This document shows, piece by piece, positions 22,342 through 31,006 of a DNA stretch of 33,913 nucleotides (within the stretch, counting starts at the first letter, position 1; each line of letters starts with the position of its first letter). The notes under the pieces were generated by a model. It saw only the letters and a list, made by a program, of their open reading frames with translations, was not told the origin of the DNA and did no database searches. This DNA comes from Clostridiales bacterium (GTDB lineage Bacteria; Bacillota; Clostridia; Saccharofermentanales; Saccharofermentanaceae), in contig JAFZVF010000015.1 in the NCBI GenBank assembly GCA_017617935.1, positions 1 through 33,913 of the forward strand, in the 5' to 3' direction. A program made the position numbers and the translations under genes.

Positions 22342-24231
22342 TTACAGTCCGCCCAAAGTCTTGGAGATCTTTTCAGCCACGGATTCCGCATCAAGTCCCG
22401 CCTCTTTGAGCTGTTCGGCAGGAGACGCCGCGCGGATCATGGGATCGGTGACCGCGAACGTGTAAACGCGACAGGTGCAGTTTCTCTCGCCAAAGCCTCT
22501 TATCACGGCCTCGCCGAAGCCACCGCTCTGGATGCCTTCCTCAAGGGTAAAGACGTTCCTTATCCCGTTCGTCATGCGGATGAGCTCCTTGAAAGGGATC
22601 GGCTTGATAAGCGCCAGATTTATATGGATTCCGTTGATGCCCTTTTCTTTGAGCAGTTCAACGGCCTTGTCCGCTTCGGCGGCAAGCCTTCCGACCGATA
22701 CGATCGCGAAGTCATATCCTTCACCACAGGACAGATGAGGCAGAACGCATTCGGCGGGATCGTCATACAACGCGCCCGTCGCCTCGAATGGCGAGCAGCC
22801 TCTCGGATACCTTACCGCAACAGGGCCTTCGCACTTGTTTATCGCGTAATCAAAGCAGTTCCTCATGTCCTTGTAATCACGGGGAGACAGCACCGTCATG
22901 TTGACCATCGAATTCAGGTATGAGATGTCGAGCAGGCCGTGGTGCGTGTGGCCGTCGTTGCCGACGAAGCCGGCACGGTCGATGGCGAAAACGACGTGGC
23001 TGTTCATGAAGCAGACGTCGGAGATCATCTCGTCATAAGCCCTCTGGAGGAACGACGAATAAACGGCAACCACGGGAGTAAATCCTGAAACGGCAAGTCC
23101 GCCAGCCATTGTGACGCAGTGCTCCTCGGCGATTCCGCAGTCGAAGAACCTGGTTGGGAACTTCAGTGAATAATCCTCAAGACCGGTGCCCTGAGTCATG
23201 GCAGCGCTGATGGCGATGACGTTCCTGTTCTGGGCCGCGATGTCGCAGAGAGTGCTTCCAAATACCTTCGTATAAGACGCCTTGGAAGAAGATACCACTC
23301 CGGTCACGAGATCAAACGGACCTACGCCGTGATAATTGGATGGATTCCTTTCGGCATGTCCGTATCCCTTGCCCTTCTTGGTTACCACATGAAGAAGAAC
23401 GGGAGCCTTAACGTCCTTTACCGCATCCATCGCCTTGATCATGCTCTTGACGTCGTGACCGTCAACGGGGCCATAGTAAACAAGTCCGAGGTCCTCAAAG
23501 ATGGAAGGCTTCTTACGGTAGATAAGGAACCTGAAGAAGTCCTTTATAGCGATGATTATCCTGATCAGTCCCCTGCCGAAGAATCCGAGCTTGCGAAGGA
23601 AGGATTCAGTCGTTGCCTTGGCGGAAATGTATCCGCTCGAGTAACGGAGCTTTGAAAGATATTTGGAAAGCCCTCCGACGTTCCTGTCGATGCTCATCTC
23701 GTTATCGTTCAGGATTATCAACATTCGCGTCTTGGAGTGACCCGCGTCGTTTATCGCCTCATAAGCAAGACCGCCGGTAAGCGCGCCGTCTCCGACCACG
23801 GAAACAACGTAATTGTCTTCCTTCTTGAGGTCTCTTGCGCGCGCCATGCCGAGGGCCGCTGATATGGACGTTGAGCTGTGTCCGGTATCAAAGCGGTCAT
23901 ATTCGGATTCACTGATCCTGGGGAATCCCGAGATTCCGCCCTTCTGTCTGAGCGTATCGAACTTTTCGAATCTGCCGGTCAGCAGCTTATATGCATAGGA
24001 CTGGTGACCAACGTCGAAAACGATCTTGTCCCTTGTGTAATCGAATACGGAAAGGAGCGCGACCGTAAGCTCGATGACTCCAAGATTGCTTGCCAGATGT
24101 CCGCCGTTCGAAGAGACGGTATTCAGTATCTTGTCCCTTAATTCAGAGCACAGCTGCACGCGCTCTTCTTCGGTCATGGTCTTGAGAGCGACAGGCGTTA
24201 GATTCTTTTTTCCAAGTATCCTGTAATCCAT
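22342..24231 (-). CDS. dxs: 1-deoxy-D-xylulose-5-phosphate synthase
   Basis: A 629-residue thiamine-diphosphate enzyme joining pyruvate and glyceraldehyde-3-phosphate, first step of the MEP isoprenoid pathway. GGHLASNLG (43-51), GHQSYAYKLLTGR (75-87), GDGALTGG (147-154, ThDP/Mg motif), DRAGFVGNDGHTHHG (transketolase pyrimidine domain) and a C-terminal domain are in the expected order. It follows ispA by four bases, so the pathway's first enzyme and its prenyl transferase are translated together. Confidence 0.97.
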   Translation of the reverse strand: MDYRILGKKNLTPVALKTMTEEERVQLCSELRDKILNTVSSNGGHLASNLGVIELTVALLSVFDYTRDKIVFDVGHQSYAYKLLTGRFEKFDTLRQKGGISGFPRISESEYDRFDTGHSSTSISAALGMARARDLKKEDNYVVSVVGDGALTGGLAYEAINDAGHSKTRMLIILNDNEMSIDRNVGGLSKYLSKLRYSSGYISAKATTESFLRKLGFFGRGLIRIIIAIKDFFRFLIYRKKPSIFEDLGLVYYGPVDGHDVKSMIKAMDAVKDVKAPVLLHVVTKKGKGYGHAERNPSNYHGVGPFDLVTGVVSSSKASYTKVFGSTLCDIAAQNRNVIAISAAMTQGTGLEDYSLKFPTRFFDCGIAEEHCVTMAGGLAVSGFTPVVAVYSSFLQRAYDEMISDVCFMNSHVVFAIDRAGFVGNDGHTHHGLLDISYLNSMVNMTVLSPRDYKDMRNCFDYAINKCEGPVAVRYPRGCSPFEATGALYDDPAECVLPHLSCGEGYDFAIVSVGRLAAEADKAVELLKEKGINGIHINLALIKPIPFKELIRMTNGIRNVFTLEEGIQSGGFGEAVIRGFGERNCTCRVYTFAVTDPMIRAASPAEQLKEAGLDAESVAEKISKTLGGL

Positions 24232-24235
24232 CAGA

Positions 24236-25150
24236 TCAGCTGTCTCTTTTCTCCAGATAATCGATCAATGCCTTGTACCCGTCCGTATCGTAACCCATGC
24301 CTTCAAGGCTCGACAACACGTCCATAGCCGCCGTTATTTCAGCGGACAGCTTTTCAGCCGCTCCTTCCCTGCCCAAAAGGGTTACGAAAGTCGCCTTGGA
24401 ATCGCGAAGGTCCTTGCCCGTGTTCTTGCCAAGGATCGAAGGATCTGATTCAACGTCCAATATGTCGTCCCTTATCTGGAATGCAAGACCGACGTGTCCC
24501 GCAAGCTTCCTCAAAAGGCCCGCGGTTTCATCCTCTTCGGCCCGCTTTTCATCAAGGCCTTTTATCAGGTAATAAGGAGTAACGACCGCGGACTCGATAA
24601 GGGCACCGGTCTTCTTTTCCTGGAGCTCGTAAAGAAGGTCCAATCCGATCGTCTTTCCTTCGGAATCGAGATCAATGCTCTGGCCTCCGACCATTCCCTC
24701 AAGACCTGCGTTTTTGCATATGAAATATGAAGCGTAAAGGTATTCGGGCTTGGCGATGGCGATCTTGAAAAGCCTTTCGCATGCCGTGTTGAGGAGCAGG
24801 TCTCCCGCAAGAGTCGCGATTCCCTCGCCGTAGACCTTGTGGCACGTGGGCTTTCCGCGTCTTAAATCATCGTTGTCCATAGCGGGAAGGTCGTCATGGA
24901 TCAGAGAATAGGTGTGTATCATCTCAAGCGTGGCGGCATAGTACAAGACGTCCGCCATCTTCGATTCAGGGCAGCCCGTCATGAGGGCGGTCAGCCTCAT
25001 CATCAGCGGACGGAGCCTCTTTCCTCCGGCGTTAAGGCTGTACATGGCTGCTTTGACGGTTACGTCGTCCAGCTGATTTCCCGTAAAAACGGACCCGAGT
25101 TCAGGCTCGAGCCACTTTGCCGTTTCGCTTGCAAATTCTCCGATCGTCAT
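24236..25150 (-). CDS. ispA: Geranyl/farnesyl diphosphate synthase
   Basis: A 304-residue short-chain prenyl transferase condensing isopentenyl and dimethylallyl diphosphate. GGKRLRP (42-48), the first Asp-rich motif DDLPAMDND (86-94), GGQSIDL and the second Asp-rich motif DDILD (228-232) are intact. I start at the ATG at 25150 with AAGGATCA upstream; an in-frame TTG 12 codons earlier lies inside xseB and lacks an SD. Chain length (C10, C15 or C20) is not decided by sequence alone. Confidence 0.94.
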   Translation of the reverse strand: MTIGEFASETAKWLEPELGSVFTGNQLDDVTVKAAMYSLNAGGKRLRPLMMRLTALMTGCPESKMADVLYYAATLEMIHTYSLIHDDLPAMDNDDLRRGKPTCHKVYGEGIATLAGDLLLNTACERLFKIAIAKPEYLYASYFICKNAGLEGMVGGQSIDLDSEGKTIGLDLLYELQEKKTGALIESAVVTPYYLIKGLDEKRAEEDETAGLLRKLAGHVGLAFQIRDDILDVESDPSILGKNTGKDLRDSKATFVTLLGREGAAEKLSAEITAAMDVLSSLEGMGYDTDGYKALIDYLEKRDS

Positions 25151-25166
25151 TGATCCTTCTTCCCGT

Positions 25167-25406
25167 TCAGACGTCGCTTTCTTCAATGTTCAGAGGATCT
25201 TCTCCTCCGGTCGCCTTGTTGACTTCGGAAATCTTCTGCGTGACCTCTTTAAGCTTCTTGTCGCAGTATGCGGCAAGCTCGTTTCCCCTCTTATAGAGCT
25301 GAAGGGATTCGTCGAGCGTTACCTTGCCCTCGTTGAGTTTGGCAACAATCTGCTTAAGTTCTTCCAAAGCTTCCTCATAACTAAGTTTCTCTATCTTATC
25401 GGACAT
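25167..25406 (-). CDS. xseB: Exodeoxyribonuclease VII small subunit
   Basis: A 79-residue small subunit. The helical SYEEALEELKQIVAKLNEG segment and LDESLQLYKRGNELAAYCDKKL are typical of the family. It partners XseA to degrade single-stranded DNA. It starts two bases after the xseA stop. Confidence 0.94.
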   Translation of the reverse strand: MSDKIEKLSYEEALEELKQIVAKLNEGKVTLDESLQLYKRGNELAAYCDKKLKEVTQKISEVNKATGGEDPLNIEESDV

Positions 25407-25408
25407 GG

Positions 25409-26626
25409 TTACGAAGACCTCCTGTCATCAAATGAAGTGTCGATTATCTCACCGGTTGCCTTGCCGTCTGCAAAGACAATTCCTATAACGTCGCCTTTCA
25501 TCAGTGAAGACGCTGATTCAACGGCTTTTCCGTCCTTGTCGCTTACGTATGAATATCCCCTCTTGAGGACGTTAGTAGGATTAAGCGATTCCAGTCTTCC
25601 CATAAGCTGCTTTTGCTCACCTGAAAGACTCGTGACCTTTGCTTCCATAGAATTTTTCATCGCTTCCCTGTACTTGTCCACGACCATGAGCTGCTGCTTT
25701 GCATAGAACGCGGGCGTAAGGAGCGCCTTGTGGTTTTTGAGCATGTCGAGGAAGCTGCGCTTTGCCCCAAGGTATGAATTAATGGCTATGTCAAGGCTCA
25801 AAGCCAAGTTGTCGACCATGTTCTTCTGATCGTCGAACGAAGCCATTACCTGCTCGGCCGCGGCCGTCGGAGTCGCAGCCCTTAAGTCTGCGACGTAGTC
25901 TATTATCGTGTAATCAGGCTCATGCCCGATCGCGGAAATGACGGGTATCTCGCATTCATAGACGGCCCTTGCGATGCGCTCGTCGTTGAAGCCGAAAAGG
26001 TCTTCATAAGAGCCTCCGCCCCTTGCCACGATGATGACGTCGACGTTCTTCTTTTCATTGAAATATCTGACGCCCGCAGCGACCTCGGGAGGACAGTTTT
26101 CGCCCTGAACGCTTGCAGGATAAAGCAGCAGATCAAAGTAAGGATTTCTCTTTCTCAGCGTGTTGACGATGTCTGAAATGACGCGTCCCGAAGCTGAAGT
26201 TACTACTCCTATCCTTCTCGGAAGAACGGGCAGGCTCTTCTTATGCTCGGGAGCAAAAAGGCCTTCCTTGGAAAGCCTTTCAAACAGCTGCTTGTACTGT
26301 TCGTGAAGATCGCCCTTTCCGGCTTCCTTCATGGTCAAAACCTGCATCTGAAGCTTGCCGCTCGGAGCATAGAAATCCATGCATCCGGTAACGGTGACCT
26401 TCATGCCTATCGCCGGCGTAAACGAAGTGTATGCGATGTATCTGGAAAACATGACGCATCCCATTACGGCTTCCGCGTCCTTGATGGTGAAATACGCGTG
26501 TCCGCGGGATGAAATCGTATATGCGGAGATCTCGCCGGTTACCGAAAAATCAGAAAGATACTCGCTGCCCGTAAGGTAGCTCTTGATATAGTTGTCAAGC
26601 TGGCTTACAGACTTGAATTCAACCAT
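25409..26626 (-). CDS. xseA: Exodeoxyribonuclease VII large subunit
   Basis: A 405-residue catalytic subunit. The N-terminal OB-fold (VSQLDNYIKSYL; FTVTGEISAYTISSRGH-like region) is followed by the catalytic domain with RIGVVTSASGRVISDI, VIIVARGGGSYEDL, FNDERIARAV and SAIGHEPDYTIIDYVADLRA, then a helical region. Length is as in Gram-positive bacteria. It follows nusB by three bases. Confidence 0.95.
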   Translation of the reverse strand: MVEFKSVSQLDNYIKSYLTGSEYLSDFSVTGEISAYTISSRGHAYFTIKDAEAVMGCVMFSRYIAYTSFTPAIGMKVTVTGCMDFYAPSGKLQMQVLTMKEAGKGDLHEQYKQLFERLSKEGLFAPEHKKSLPVLPRRIGVVTSASGRVISDIVNTLRKRNPYFDLLLYPASVQGENCPPEVAAGVRYFNEKKNVDVIIVARGGGSYEDLFGFNDERIARAVYECEIPVISAIGHEPDYTIIDYVADLRAATPTAAAEQVMASFDDQKNMVDNLALSLDIAINSYLGAKRSFLDMLKNHKALLTPAFYAKQQLMVVDKYREAMKNSMEAKVTSLSGEQKQLMGRLESLNPTNVLKRGYSYVSDKDGKAVESASSLMKGDVIGIVFADGKATGEIIDTSFDDRRSS

Positions 26627-26629
26627 AGC

Positions 26630-27028
26630 TTAAAGGCTCTTTTCGAAAGAGCTCAAAACGCCGTTGATGTAAGAACCTGAATTCTCCGTGCCGTATTTCT
26701 TGGCAAGCTTTACCGCCTCGTTGATCGAGACCGAAGTTGGGATCTCTTCAATCTGCGAGATCTCATAGACCGCTATCTCAAGGATTATCCTGTCGATCAG
26801 AGGCAGCCTTTCAAGCTTCCAATTCTTAAGGAATGGTTCAAAAAGCGAATCTATCTCAGCGCGCTTGTTGACAACGCCGTAGATCATGTCGATGAAATAA
26901 GTCTCGTCACCTGCCAATTCAGGATGGTTCTCCTTGAACAGGTCAATCTGGCCCGCCATGGGATCTTCCCTGAAAAAGCACTGGAAAAGGAATTCCATAG
27001 CCAATTCTCTTGTCTCTATTCTGCTCAT
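26630..27028 (-). CDS. nusB: Transcription antitermination factor NusB
   Basis: A 132-residue helical protein that binds rRNA boxA with NusE. SRIETRELAMEFLFQC at the N terminus and the C-terminal EISQIEEIPTSVSINEAVKL with LAKKYGTENSGSYINGVL are diagnostic. Its ATG overlaps the stop of the upstream membrane protein gene (ATGA), so it is coupled. Confidence 0.95.
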   Translation of the reverse strand: MSRIETRELAMEFLFQCFFREDPMAGQIDLFKENHPELAGDETYFIDMIYGVVNKRAEIDSLFEPFLKNWKLERLPLIDRIILEIAVYEISQIEEIPTSVSINEAVKLAKKYGTENSGSYINGVLSSFEKSL

Positions 27029-27261
27029 CTGACCCTCCCGGGCGGCAGGATACGATCAAGGAATTTCTTGAATTTACTCGTATCGCTGAAAAGGAATGAT
27101 CCGACAAAAAATCCTACCGCGGTAAAAAGAATAATAAACAAAGTCTTAAAGAAACCGAAGATACAAAGAAGGACTCCGGTAACGAAGAAAAAGAAGGCGA
27201 ATAATGTTCCCGCCTTCGTGTTGCGCAGCTTCTCGAAGAGCTTGGACAGGAAGCGTTCCAT
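27025..27261 (-). CDS. DUF2273-like small membrane protein
   Basis: A 78-residue protein with a hydrophobic stretch from about 18 to 58 forming two membrane helices (FAFFFFVTGVLLCIFGFF and a second), flanked by basic ends. Proteins like this are found between amaP and nusB in many Bacillota and are thought to belong to the Asp23-AmaP envelope-stress complex. Assignment rests on position and layout more than on motif. Confidence 0.7.
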   Translation of the reverse strand: MERFLSKLFEKLRNTKAGTLFAFFFFVTGVLLCIFGFFKTLFIILFTAVGFFVGSFLFSDTSKFKKFLDRILPPGRVR

Positions 27262-27264
27262 GTT

Positions 27265-27819
27265 TTACCTGCTCTCGACTCTTGCAGTCGCGGCTTCAAC
27301 CTTAGCCACCCTGACCAGGACGGACTCGACGATGATGCCTGTATATCTCTCGATATCCTTCTTAACTTTTTCCTGAACCTTAGCCATCGAAGCAGGTATC
27401 TCGACGTTCGAATACAGCTCGCATGAAAGGTTGATCTTGATCGCACCGTTCTTGGCGGGAGCGACGTGACATCTGGCGCTCTTGATTCCTACCTGTGCAG
27501 ACTTTGCGGCATTGAGCGCAATGTTCTCGATAGCATCAGCTCCGATGTCGACCGTACCGATATCGGTCTTTCTGAGTCTTGTTCTGTTGAGCCTGCCGTA
27601 TATCACGGAATTCGAGATCGAAACGATAGATGTAATGAAAAACAGGATGAGGACAGCAAAATACACGTACTTGCTGATAGGTCCGGTTACTACGGAATAA
27701 AGCGGCGAGACGATGTTATACAGAACATCCTTATCAATAAGCGCATAAAGAAGCACTACCGACAAGAGAGCGATCATGACCGAATAGATAAACATCAGGA
27801 ATCTGATAAAACCGTTCAT
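27265..27819 (-). CDS. amaP: Alkaline shock response membrane anchor protein AmaP
   Basis: A 184-residue protein with an N-terminal hairpin of two membrane helices (about 5-27 and 49-70) and a cytoplasmic Asp23-like domain (about 85-178; ENIALNAAKSAQVGIKS, then VPEKVKKDIERYTG-like segment). AmaP holds Asp23 at the membrane. Its ATG shares one base with the asp23 stop, and AAGGAGAAGG lies inside asp23. Confidence 0.88.
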   Translation of the reverse strand: MNGFIRFLMFIYSVMIALLSVVLLYALIDKDVLYNIVSPLYSVVTGPISKYVYFAVLILFFITSIVSISNSVIYGRLNRTRLRKTDIGTVDIGADAIENIALNAAKSAQVGIKSARCHVAPAKNGAIKINLSCELYSNVEIPASMAKVQEKVKKDIERYTGIIVESVLVRVAKVEAATARVESR

Positions 27820-28187
27820 TATTCCTTCTCCTTTACCCCGCAGACATAGACGTCGACGCTTTCAACCGTGAGACCGGTGAAGCGCTCAACGTCGTGCTTC
27901 ACCCTCTCTTGTACAAGCCAGGCGACCTCGGGAATGATCTTCCCGTAACTGATCACCGGATAAACGGTTATCGATACCGAATTGTCGTCGGTATCGCTGA
28001 ACACAACCCTGATGCCCTTACCTTCATGCACCACGCCCGCCTTTTCCTTGAGGGCTACGGCAAATGAAGGAACAAGTGACACTACGCCGTCGATCTGAAG
28101 CGCTGCTTCCGAGGCGTACTGCGCGACGAACCCCTGTGTCATGGAGCGGTCGCCCTTGATCGATTCCGGGCTCAGGTTATCAGGCAT
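27819..28187 (-). CDS. Asp23/Gls24 family envelope stress protein
   Basis: A 122-residue cytoplasmic protein of the Asp23 family: YASEAALQIDGVVSLVPS near the N terminus, KGIRVVFSDTDDNSVSITVY in the middle and WLVQERVKHDVERFTG with VDVYVCGV at the end. Asp23 gathers beneath the membrane through AmaP, encoded next. It starts one base after the efp stop. Confidence 0.9.
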   Translation of the reverse strand: MPDNLSPESIKGDRSMTQGFVAQYASEAALQIDGVVSLVPSFAVALKEKAGVVHEGKGIRVVFSDTDDNSVSITVYPVISYGKIIPEVAWLVQERVKHDVERFTGLTVESVDVYVCGVKEKE

Positions 28188-28745
28188 TTATGCGCGCTCT
28201 AAATACTCGCCCGTTCTCGTGTCAACGCGGATCTTCTCACCCTGGTTGACGAAGAGAGGAACCTTAACGACTGCACCAGTCTCAAGTGTAGCGTACTTGT
28301 TTGCGTTGTTTGTAGTATCGCCTCTTACGCCGGGCTCGCACTCTGTGATCTCAAGCTCAACCGTGATGGGAAGCTCGACCTGGAAGATGTCGCCCTTGTA
28401 GGAAACGACCTTGCAGATCATCTCTTCCTTAAGGAACTTAGTGCCGTCACCGATCTTATCGGAGTGGATGGGTGTCTGCTCATAAGTATCGACATCCATG
28501 AAGTAATAGAGATCGCCGTCAGCATAGATGTACTGCATGTCGCGTCTCTCGAGCTGAGCCTGCTCAAACTTTTCGTTAGGGTTGAAAGATCTTTCAACGA
28601 CGGAACCCGTCTTAACGTTCTTATACTTGGTTCTTACGAATGCTGCACCCTTACCCGGCTTAACGTGCTGGAATTCAACGACCTGATAAACCTGGCCGTC
28701 CATCTCAAAGCATAAACCGTTTCTGAAATCTCCTGCGCTGATCAT
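28188..28745 (-). CDS. efp: Elongation factor P
   Basis: A 185-residue three-domain factor that rescues ribosomes stalled at polyproline. The N-terminal KOW-like domain holds the tip Lys in [13 protein letters not shown] (K32), the residue modified in many bacteria; modification enzymes are not in the window. Later domains show [21 protein letters not shown] and a C-terminal [17 protein letters not shown], typical of EF-P. AAGGAG precedes the ATG. First gene of the long operon reaching recN. Confidence 0.97.
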   Translation of the reverse strand: MISAGDFRNGLCFEMDGQVYQVVEFQHVKPGKGAAFVRTKYKNVKTGSVVERSFNPNEKFEQAQLERRDMQYIYADGDLYYFMDVDTYEQTPIHSDKIGDGTKFLKEEMICKVVSYKGDIFQVELPITVELEITECEPGVRGDTTNNANKYATLETGAVVKVPLFVNQGEKIRVDTRTGEYLERA

Positions 28746-28788
28746 AAATTTACTCCTTTAAATAAATATATTAATGCTAAACTAAGTA

Positions 28789-28817
28789 ATTTTACTTGAA
28801 AGCCCCAATTCTTGCAA
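28789..28817 (-). promoter_or_regulatory. Promoter of the efp-recN operon
   Basis: Minus-strand -35 TTGCAA (28812-28817), 17-bp spacer, -10 TAAAAT (28789-28794). It lies just after the yqeG stop, so the operon has its own start as well as possible read-through from yqeG. Confidence 0.65.
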
Positions 28818-28825
28818 GCATTTTG

Positions 28826-29323
28826 TCAGAAGCGGCCGATAAGCCTGACGAGCTTTTCGGGGATCCGCTTGAGCGCGACATACCATATTTCCTTTTTCTG
28901 GAGCTTCTCCACCATGAAGGTGCGGACGCCCGCAAGATTGCCCGCGATCACGTCCGTAAAGATCTGATCGCCTATCATCACGGCGTCCTCAGGCTTGGCT
29001 TTCATGAGTTCCAAAGCACGCCTTACGCCTACCGGTTCGGGCTTCCTTGCGTAAGTCACGCAAGGGATGTCCAAAGCTTTGGCGATCCCCGCGCTCCTTC
29101 CGGATTTCGCGTTTGAGACAAGGCAGCACCTGATCCCTGCATCCTGGATCTCCTTGACGCATTCCCTGGAAAAATCAGTCGGTTCAGTCGCGTGATCGGG
29201 TCCGAGCGTGTTGTCGAAATCAAGCAATGCAACCGTGATGCCCTCACTCCTAAGGCTTGCCCACGGGACTGCCTTTGCAGTGACGTATACCTTTTCGGGT
29301 TTCATTGCTTTGAATATGTTCAT
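28826..29323 (-). CDS. YqeG family HAD-IIIA phosphatase
   Basis: A 165-residue HAD-superfamily hydrolase. Motif I is LDFDNTLGP (D35 nucleophile, D37), motif II LVSNAK, motif III K in YARKPEP and motif IV GDQIFTDV. The C terminus is the basic YqeG tail with VALKRIPEKLVRLIGRF. Its substrate is unsettled; phosphatidylglycerophosphate phosphatase activity is reported for related plant and yeast proteins. I start at ATG 29323, 31 nt after the predicted start of transcription; an SD is weak (GGCGG at 11 bases), and an ATG six codons later is possible. Confidence 0.92.
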   Translation of the reverse strand: MNIFKAMKPEKVYVTAKAVPWASLRSEGITVALLDFDNTLGPDHATEPTDFSRECVKEIQDAGIRCCLVSNAKSGRSAGIAKALDIPCVTYARKPEPVGVRRALELMKAKPEDAVMIGDQIFTDVIAGNLAGVRTFMVEKLQKKEIWYVALKRIPEKLVRLIGRF

Positions 29324-29360
29324 TTGTTCAAGTACCGCCGAATTATTAACAATCGAAAGA

Positions 29361-29389
29361 ATTTTATAGTCAAATATGCAAAAAGTAAA
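29361..29389 (-). promoter_or_regulatory. Promoter of the yqeG gene
   Basis: Minus-strand -35 TTTACT (29384-29389), 17-bp spacer, -10 TAAAAT (29361-29366). Confidence 0.5.
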
Positions 29390-29402
29390 CATTCTGCTTT
29401 TA

Positions 29403-29411
29403 TGATATTAT
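29403..29411 (+). promoter_or_regulatory. lysC promoter (extended -10)
   Basis: TGA followed by TATTAT (29406-29411), with further AT-rich -10-like hexamers just after it. There is no good -35, and its -35 region overlaps the divergent yqeG promoter. Confidence 0.4.
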
Positions 29412-29450
29412 ATTATGACTGTTTATAAAGATTAAGGAGTAATACCCGTT

Positions 29451-30803
29451 ATGAAGGTTACAAAATTCGGCGGTTCATCGCTCGCCAATGCTTTCCAGAT
29501 ACAGAAGGTCTGCAACATCGTCCTTTCCGATGAAGACCGCAAGGTCATGGTTGTTTCCGCACCCGGCAAGCGCACCAAGGACGACATAAAGGTCACCGAC
29601 CTCTTGATCGCGGTTGCAAAGGCACGCCTTGCAGGCAACTCTTATGAAGAAGAGCTCAAGAAGGTCATCGGCCGTTACGAAGAGATTGCTGAAGAGCTCG
29701 ACGTAAAGCAGGTCCTTCCCGACATCGAGAACAGGCTCACCTCGATCGCCGCAGCCGATTACACGGACGACGTCAAATACCTTGATTCCGTCAAGGCAAT
29801 GGGCGAAGACTGCTGTGCAAGGCTCGTTGCCTACTACCTCAATTCAACGGGTCACAACGCAAAGTACTGCAACCCTGAAGAGTGCGGCCTCTACCTGAAG
29901 CATGACGAAGCCGGCAAGGCAGTCATTCTTGACGAGACCTATGACAACCTCGCAAAGCTCAAGGATGAGAAGGACGTCCTCCTCGTATTCCCCGGCTTCT
30001 ACGGCGTTTCCAAGGAAAAGGAGATCATCACCTTCTCAAGGGGCGGATCCGACATCACGGGCTCAATCCTTGCCGCAGCACTCAATGCGGAAGTTTATGA
30101 GAACTGGACTGACGTCGACAATGTTTTCGCGGTCAATCCGAACCTCGTAAAGAACCCCTTCCCCATCACGGAGATCACCTACGACGAAATGCGCGAGCTT
30201 TCTTACGCGGGATTCAGCGTCCTTCATGAGGAAGCCATCTACCCCGTCTTTAAGAACGGCATCCCGCTCAACATCAGGAACACCAACAATCCTTCCGCAA
30301 AGGGCACTTGGATCGTTTCCAAGAGAACGCACTACGACTCGCTCGTAACGGGCATCGCCGGCGACAAAGGCTTCTGCACGGTAACCGTCAGCAAGTACAT
30401 GATGAACCGTCAGGTAGGCTTCCTTGCAGCGCTCCTGAAGATCTTCTCCGACGAAGCGATCTCCATCGACCACATTCCTTCCGGAATCGACACGGTCACC
30501 ATCGTTCTCCGCAAGAAGTACTTCACGCCTGAAAAGGAAGCGATCATCGTTGACCGCATCAAGAACGAGCTCGGCTGCAAGGTCAGCGTTGACCATGATC
30601 TCGCCATCGTCATGATCGTCGGTGAGGCAATGGCGAATTCAGTCGGTATCATGGCAAGAGCCGCTTCCGCCCTCTCCAACGCAGGCATCAACCTGAGGAT
30701 CGTAAACCAGGGCGCTTCCGAGATCTCCATGATGTTCGGCGTATCCGAGTCCTACTGCTCATATGCCGTAAGGGTCCTCTACAAAGAGCTTTTCAGATAT
30801 TGA
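29451..30803 (+). CDS. lysC: Aspartate kinase
   Basis: A 450-residue monofunctional aspartokinase phosphorylating aspartate at the head of the lysine, threonine and methionine pathways. The N-terminal KFGGSSLAN motif, the FSRGGSDITGSILAAAL active-site block, and NWTDVDNVFAVNP are diagnostic. Two C-terminal ACT domains (about 310-450; VTVSKYMMNRQVGFLAALLK and IVGEAMANSVGIMARAASAL) imply feedback control by an amino acid, most often lysine or threonine; which one cannot be read from the sequence. AAGGAG lies 12 bases before the ATG. It ends in a UUCG terminator with no leader riboswitch. Confidence 0.97.
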   Translation: MKVTKFGGSSLANAFQIQKVCNIVLSDEDRKVMVVSAPGKRTKDDIKVTDLLIAVAKARLAGNSYEEELKKVIGRYEEIAEELDVKQVLPDIENRLTSIAAADYTDDVKYLDSVKAMGEDCCARLVAYYLNSTGHNAKYCNPEECGLYLKHDEAGKAVILDETYDNLAKLKDEKDVLLVFPGFYGVSKEKEIITFSRGGSDITGSILAAALNAEVYENWTDVDNVFAVNPNLVKNPFPITEITYDEMRELSYAGFSVLHEEAIYPVFKNGIPLNIRNTNNPSAKGTWIVSKRTHYDSLVTGIAGDKGFCTVTVSKYMMNRQVGFLAALLKIFSDEAISIDHIPSGIDTVTIVLRKKYFTPEKEAIIVDRIKNELGCKVSVDHDLAIVMIVGEAMANSVGIMARAASALSNAGINLRIVNQGASEISMMFGVSESYCSYAVRVLYKELFRY

Positions 30804-30825
30804 TAAGCTGGTTAAGTTACCACTC

Positions 30826-30855
30826 AAGAGGCTGCCTTCGGGCAGCTTCTTTTTT
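30826..30855 (+). terminator. lysC terminator with UUCG tetraloop
   Basis: Eleven-base stem (30826-30836 / 30841-30851, one G-U) with core GCTGCC-TTCG-GGCAGC, followed by TTCTTTTTT and a second T-run to about 30865. Confidence 0.92.
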
Positions 30856-30868
30856 CCCCTTTTTTCGT

Positions 30869-30912
30869 ACCAACAGGTAATTTCAATGATTCTGATCAAT
30901 TTACCTGTTGGT
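30869..30912. repeat. Palindromic unit 1 of a three-unit array
   Basis: ACCAACAGGTAA (30869-30880) and its exact complement TTACCTGTTGGT (30901-30912) around a 20-base loop. It begins 14 bases after the lysC terminator's first T-run. Confidence 0.85.
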
Positions 30913-30942
30913 TTTGAAGAATAATGGCCTCCGCAAGGCAGA

Positions 30943-30986
30943 ACCAACAGGTAAATAATTGAAAACCCGTCGTTTTACCTGTTGGC
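30943..30986. repeat. Palindromic unit 2 of a three-unit array
   Basis: CCAACAGGTAAA (30944-30955) and TTTACCTGTTGG (30974-30985) around an 18-base loop unrelated to the loops of units 1 and 3. The linker before it (30913-30942) holds a small GCC/GGC dyad. Confidence 0.85.
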
Positions 30987-31006
30987 AGCGTGACTTTGCT
31001 TTCAAA

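Noticed and set aside
29412..29450. Lysine riboswitch before lysC
   Set aside because: The leader between the -10 and the ATG is about 40 nt, far too short for the lysine aptamer.
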